Shown one piece after another: positions 58,958 to 64,000 of a DNA stretch of 64,000 nt; the first letter of the stretch is position 1, and every line of letters starts with the position of its first letter. The position numbers were made by a program, and so were the translations under genes. The notes under the pieces are model-generated. The model did no database searches. It was not told the DNA's origin and was given only the letters and a program-made list of their open reading frames with translations. The stretch is from assembly GCF_004000825.1 (NCBI RefSeq), contig NZ_BILZ01000029.1, positions 1 to 64,000 on the forward strand, given 5' to 3'. Source of the DNA: Paenibacillus kobensis NBRC 15729 (GTDB taxonomy: Bacteria; Bacillota; Bacilli; Paenibacillales; Paenibacillaceae).

Positions 58958-60307
58958 ATGTCTCGTCCGATCAGAATCGCTTATGTCACGCCGGGAGCCT
59001 TTGCGCTTCCTTCCGCACGAAGCAGCTCGGTGGAACGGGTAGTGGAGCAGATTGTTCCGCTGTTGCCGGCTGCGGCGGAGCCGCGAATATACGGGCGAAC
59101 TGCGTCCGGTTTGCCTCGCAGGGGCGTATGGAAAGGCATCGTCTGTGAACGGTTTCCCGCTGCAAGCAAAGCGAAATACGCAAGCGCCGTCAGCTCGGCG
59201 ATCGCTTCTTTCGCTCCGGATGTGATCGAGGTGGAGAACCGTCCCCGGATGCTCATTCGGCTGAAGCGGCAGCATCCCCGCGCCCGAATGTGGCTGAACC
59301 TTCATTCCTCGACCTATATTTCCCCTTCGCATATATCGAGAGGCGAGCTGCGCCGATGCTGCCGCCTCGCCGACTTGATTATCGTCAACAGCTATTATTT
59401 GCGCGATGTAGTGGCGGATATGGTGCCGGAAGCCTATTCGAAAATTGCGGTCGTTCATTTGGGCGTCGATACGAGCCGGTTCATGTCCGTCCATTCGCCG
59501 GAAGGCGCTGCCAGACGAGAACAGATTCGGCGGATGAACGGCTGGATGAACCGGAAGGTCGTCTTGTTCCTTGGCCGCGTCATCTCTCTCAAAGGCGTCC
59601 ATCATTTGGTCGGGATCATGCCGGATCTGCTGAGTCGCCATCCTGACGCGCAGCTCGTTGTCGTCGGAAGTCCAGGCTACGGCACACACCGGACGACGTC
59701 CTATTACAGAAGGCTGAAGAACGCAGCGGCGAAGCTGGGCAGCAGAATACGGTTCGTACCCTACGTACCGTACAGCGAGGTGCCGGATTGGATGCTCGGA
59801 GCGGACGTCATCGCCGTCCCGTCCGTCAGGCGCGAAGCGTTCGGTCTTGTTAACGTCGAAGCGATGGCGACGGGGGTTCCGATCGTCGCTTCACGGGTTG
59901 GCGGTATCGGCGAGGTTGTCAAGGACGGGGACACGGGACTGCTGGCTGAGCCGTCCCGGTTGCGAGATGACTTGCTCATCAATCTTGACAGGCTGCTTAG
60001 CAGCGAACAGCTGCGGCAAGAGATGGGCAAGCGGTGCCGGGAAAGAGCAGAATCGTATTTCACATGGCATGCCGCTGCGCAGCGGTATGCGGTTCAGACC
60101 GGTCTTGCGCCAGACGAGGCGGAAGCTTCGGACTCGAAGCTGGGCCATTCAGGCGGGGACGAAGACTGGCGAGGGGCAAGGATACTCGGCAGCCGAAGCA
60201 GTACGGACACTGTGAATGAGCGGCGTAAGAGAATGTCCGCTGAGAAGACATGGCACCAACCGGCAACAACCCGGAAGAAGCCGAGCCGAGGCCGATTGTG
60301 GAATTAA
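58958..60307 (+). CDS. GT4-type glycosyltransferase (CotSA/YtcC-like)
   Basis: A 449-residue GT-B enzyme. 'IRIAYVTPGAFALPSARSSSVERVVEQIVPLL' opens the N-domain; 'VVLFLGRVISLKGVHHLVGIMPDLL' begins the C-domain, and the donor site is 'VPSVRREAFGLVNVEAMATGVPIVASRVGGIGEVV' with the E-x7-E motif of GT4. Relatives include spore-coat-associated CotSA and YtcC. The basic tail of about 50 residues after 'YAVQTGL' is unusual and likely disordered. ATG 58958 is used; AGGAGGAG lies about twelve bases upstream. Confidence 0.88.
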   Translation: MSRPIRIAYVTPGAFALPSARSSSVERVVEQIVPLLPAAAEPRIYGRTASGLPRRGVWKGIVCERFPAASKAKYASAVSSAIASFAPDVIEVENRPRMLIRLKRQHPRARMWLNLHSSTYISPSHISRGELRRCCRLADLIIVNSYYLRDVVADMVPEAYSKIAVVHLGVDTSRFMSVHSPEGAARREQIRRMNGWMNRKVVLFLGRVISLKGVHHLVGIMPDLLSRHPDAQLVVVGSPGYGTHRTTSYYRRLKNAAAKLGSRIRFVPYVPYSEVPDWMLGADVIAVPSVRREAFGLVNVEAMATGVPIVASRVGGIGEVVKDGDTGLLAEPSRLRDDLLINLDRLLSSEQLRQEMGKRCRERAESYFTWHAAAQRYAVQTGLAPDEAEASDSKLGHSGGDEDWRGARILGSRSSTDTVNERRKRMSAEKTWHQPATTRKKPSRGRLWN

Positions 60308-60310
60308 CGG

Positions 60311-60340
60311 TTGACATTTCCGGACGAGGAAGAGTATAGT
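60311..60340 (+). promoter_or_regulatory. Promoter of the thiamine operon
   Basis: TTGACA (60311-60316), 18-bp spacer, TATAGT (60335-60340), just before the TPP aptamer. Confidence 0.8.
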
Positions 60341-60353
60341 TTGTTCAGGAAAT

Positions 60354-60443
60354 CCACTAGGGGCGCCTTTATGGGCTGAGATAAAGCATATCGCTTTGGT
60401 CCCTTCGAACCTGATCTGGGTCATGCCAGCGTAGGAAAGTGGT
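60354..60443 (+). promoter_or_regulatory. TPP riboswitch (THI element)
   Basis: Conserved blocks: CCACTAGGGGCGCC near the start, GGGCTGAGA (60373-60381), CCCTTCGAACCTGATCTGGGTCATGCCAGCG split across 60401-60431, and GTAGGAAAGTGG at the end (60431-60442). These are the signature CUGAGA and ACCUGAUCUGG..UACCAGCGUAGGGA-type elements. TPP binding should lower thiC expression. Confidence 0.95.
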
Positions 60444-60603
60444 CTTGTGCGTTTATTACACGCGACATGAAGGCATCCTTTATTCGGACGAACGCTTTGT
60501 TACGATGCGCACCTTACGGTATGCATGAACACACCGCGCCGCCGAGGATGTAACGGACTGCGGATGCAGCCGGATGCCATTAGTGACCGACAACGCCATT
60601 TCG

Positions 60604-60632
60604 CCGCTTCCTTCGCCGGGAGCGGTTTTTTT
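60604..60632 (+). terminator. Terminator hairpin in the thiC leader
   Basis: CCGCTTCC pairs with GGGAGCGG (one G-U) around TTCGCC, then TTTTTTT. It lies 160 bases after the aptamer, an unusually long distance; another hairpin lies at 60801. No gene is seen in 60444-60800. Confidence 0.75.
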
Positions 60633-60800
60633 GTCGTGATGACGAGAGAGCCCTTTCGCCGAAGGAAGCTGACGTTCCGCCCGAACAAGCCCATCCGCCC
60701 GTCGGAAGCTCGTTCGATAATCGGGATGCCGGCAGAATGATCGCGTAGGGCGTGTCCATGACGCGATGCACGAGGACCTCATTTTCTAATAAGCTGCTAG

Positions 60801-63752
<2,952 letters not shown>

Positions 63753-63797
63753 CCTTGGCAGCCTTGAGAATGGAATACTAGAAAGGAAGGTAGAGCA

Positions 63798-64000
63798 ATG
63801 GCTGAGCATAACAATAAGTTTGATTTTCAGCTGTATGTCATTACCGGTGCGAACTATCATCCGGGCAGACCGCTGGCCGACGTCATCGAGCAGACGCTGA
63901 TCGGAGGAGCGGATGTCATTCAGCTTCGGGATAAATTTTCGTCCGAGCAGGAGATTTTGGAGCAGGCGCGTGTGCTTCGCGAATTGACGAGGCGGTACGG
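63798..64000 (+). CDS. thiE: Thiamine phosphate synthase, N-terminal part (cut by window end)
   Basis: ATG 63798 follows GAAAGGAAGG. The first ~67 residues read 'FDFQLYVITGANYHPGRPLADVIEQTLIGGADVIQLRDKFSS', with the LYVITG strand and QLRDK motif of ThiE. ThiE joins HMP-PP with thiazole phosphate. The rest lies beyond the window. Last visible gene of the thiamine operon. Confidence 0.93.
   Translation, partial: MAEHNNKFDFQLYVITGANYHPGRPLADVIEQTLIGGADVIQLRDKFSSEQEILEQARVLRELTRRY

Noticed and set aside
60525-60740. 71-codon ORF in the thiC leader
   Set aside because: No RBS, contains the terminator hairpin with its poly-T, and has Arg-rich shadow-like composition.

Overview
The window looks like chromosomal DNA of a spore-forming, Gram-positive bacterium of the Paenibacillaceae (Paenibacillus/Cohnella type). 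Reasons: spore coat genes (CotH, CotF-like, CotB/DUF2642-like), a Spo0E-like regulator, S-layer homology repeats, EcsAB, MutS2, ZapA, a Phe T-box in front of pheST, TTG/GTG starts behind strong AGGAGG sites, and moderately high GC. No rRNA or tRNA gene, prophage, intact insertion sequence or CRISPR array was seen.

Layout. 1-2.0 kb: end of pxpC, then pxpA and a gamma-glutamylcyclotransferase, a 5-oxoproline cluster, followed by a small minus-strand ORF. 2.1-6.3 kb: a copper cluster (CopC-CopD fusion, NarL-type two-component pair, YcnI-like protein). 6.5-7.1 kb: a degenerate ~93-bp non-coding tandem array. 7.2-8.2 kb: a transposase-derived zinc-ribbon gene whose promoter carries a perfect LexA/DinR (SOS) box. 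8.3-12.3 kb: T-box leader, pheS, pheT. 12.4-15.5 kb: a ZapA domain fused to about 950 residues of coiled coil. 15.5-22.4 kb: CuA-type lipoprotein, holin-like membrane protein, mutS2, DUF350 protein, 26-residue membrane peptide, zinc-ribbon protein, MFS transporter and cysK. 22.4-26.3 kb: spore coat cluster. 26.4-34.4 kb: Lrp regulator with aminotransferase, Spo0E-like gene, a tightly packed run (lipoprotein, cobalamin adenosyltransferase, RluA, ArsC-like protein, aminotransferase), SGNH hydrolase, 5'-3' exonuclease. 34.6-45.4 kb: phosphodiester glycosidase, small hypotheticals, HRDC protein, phospholipase C-like protein, CheX, SDR, DEAD-box helicase, SLH protein, GPH-type transporter. 45.5-54.6 kb: ecsAB, then a long minus-strand block (UbiB-like kinase with phasin-like partner, DUF817, GNAT, two HAD phosphatases, ABM protein, aminotransferase). 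54.7-60.3 kb: AraC regulator, psd, a histidyl-tRNA synthetase paralogue with an unusual leader, a membrane protein and a glycosyltransferase. 60.3 kb to the end: TPP riboswitch, thiC, thiF-like gene, start of thiE.

Most genes are ordinary housekeeping or lineage genes. The parts that deserve a second look are regulatory or architectural: (1) the SOS-box promoter driving a zinc-ribbon protein that keeps the DNA-recognition end of an IS1595-type transposase but lacks its catalytic domain, next to the 93-bp array; (2) a putative histidine leader peptide (tandem His codons) followed by competing hairpins and a terminator in front of a HisRS paralogue, with an operator-like palindrome in the promoter spacer; (3) a 1,034-residue ZapA with 11-residue repeats; (4) hairpins before the SLH gene and thiC in which the 3' arm is the ribosome-binding site and is followed directly by a U-tract and the start codon.

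Start codons were chosen from Shine-Dalgarno spacing and may differ from automatic calls. Family names come from motif recognition, without any database search.
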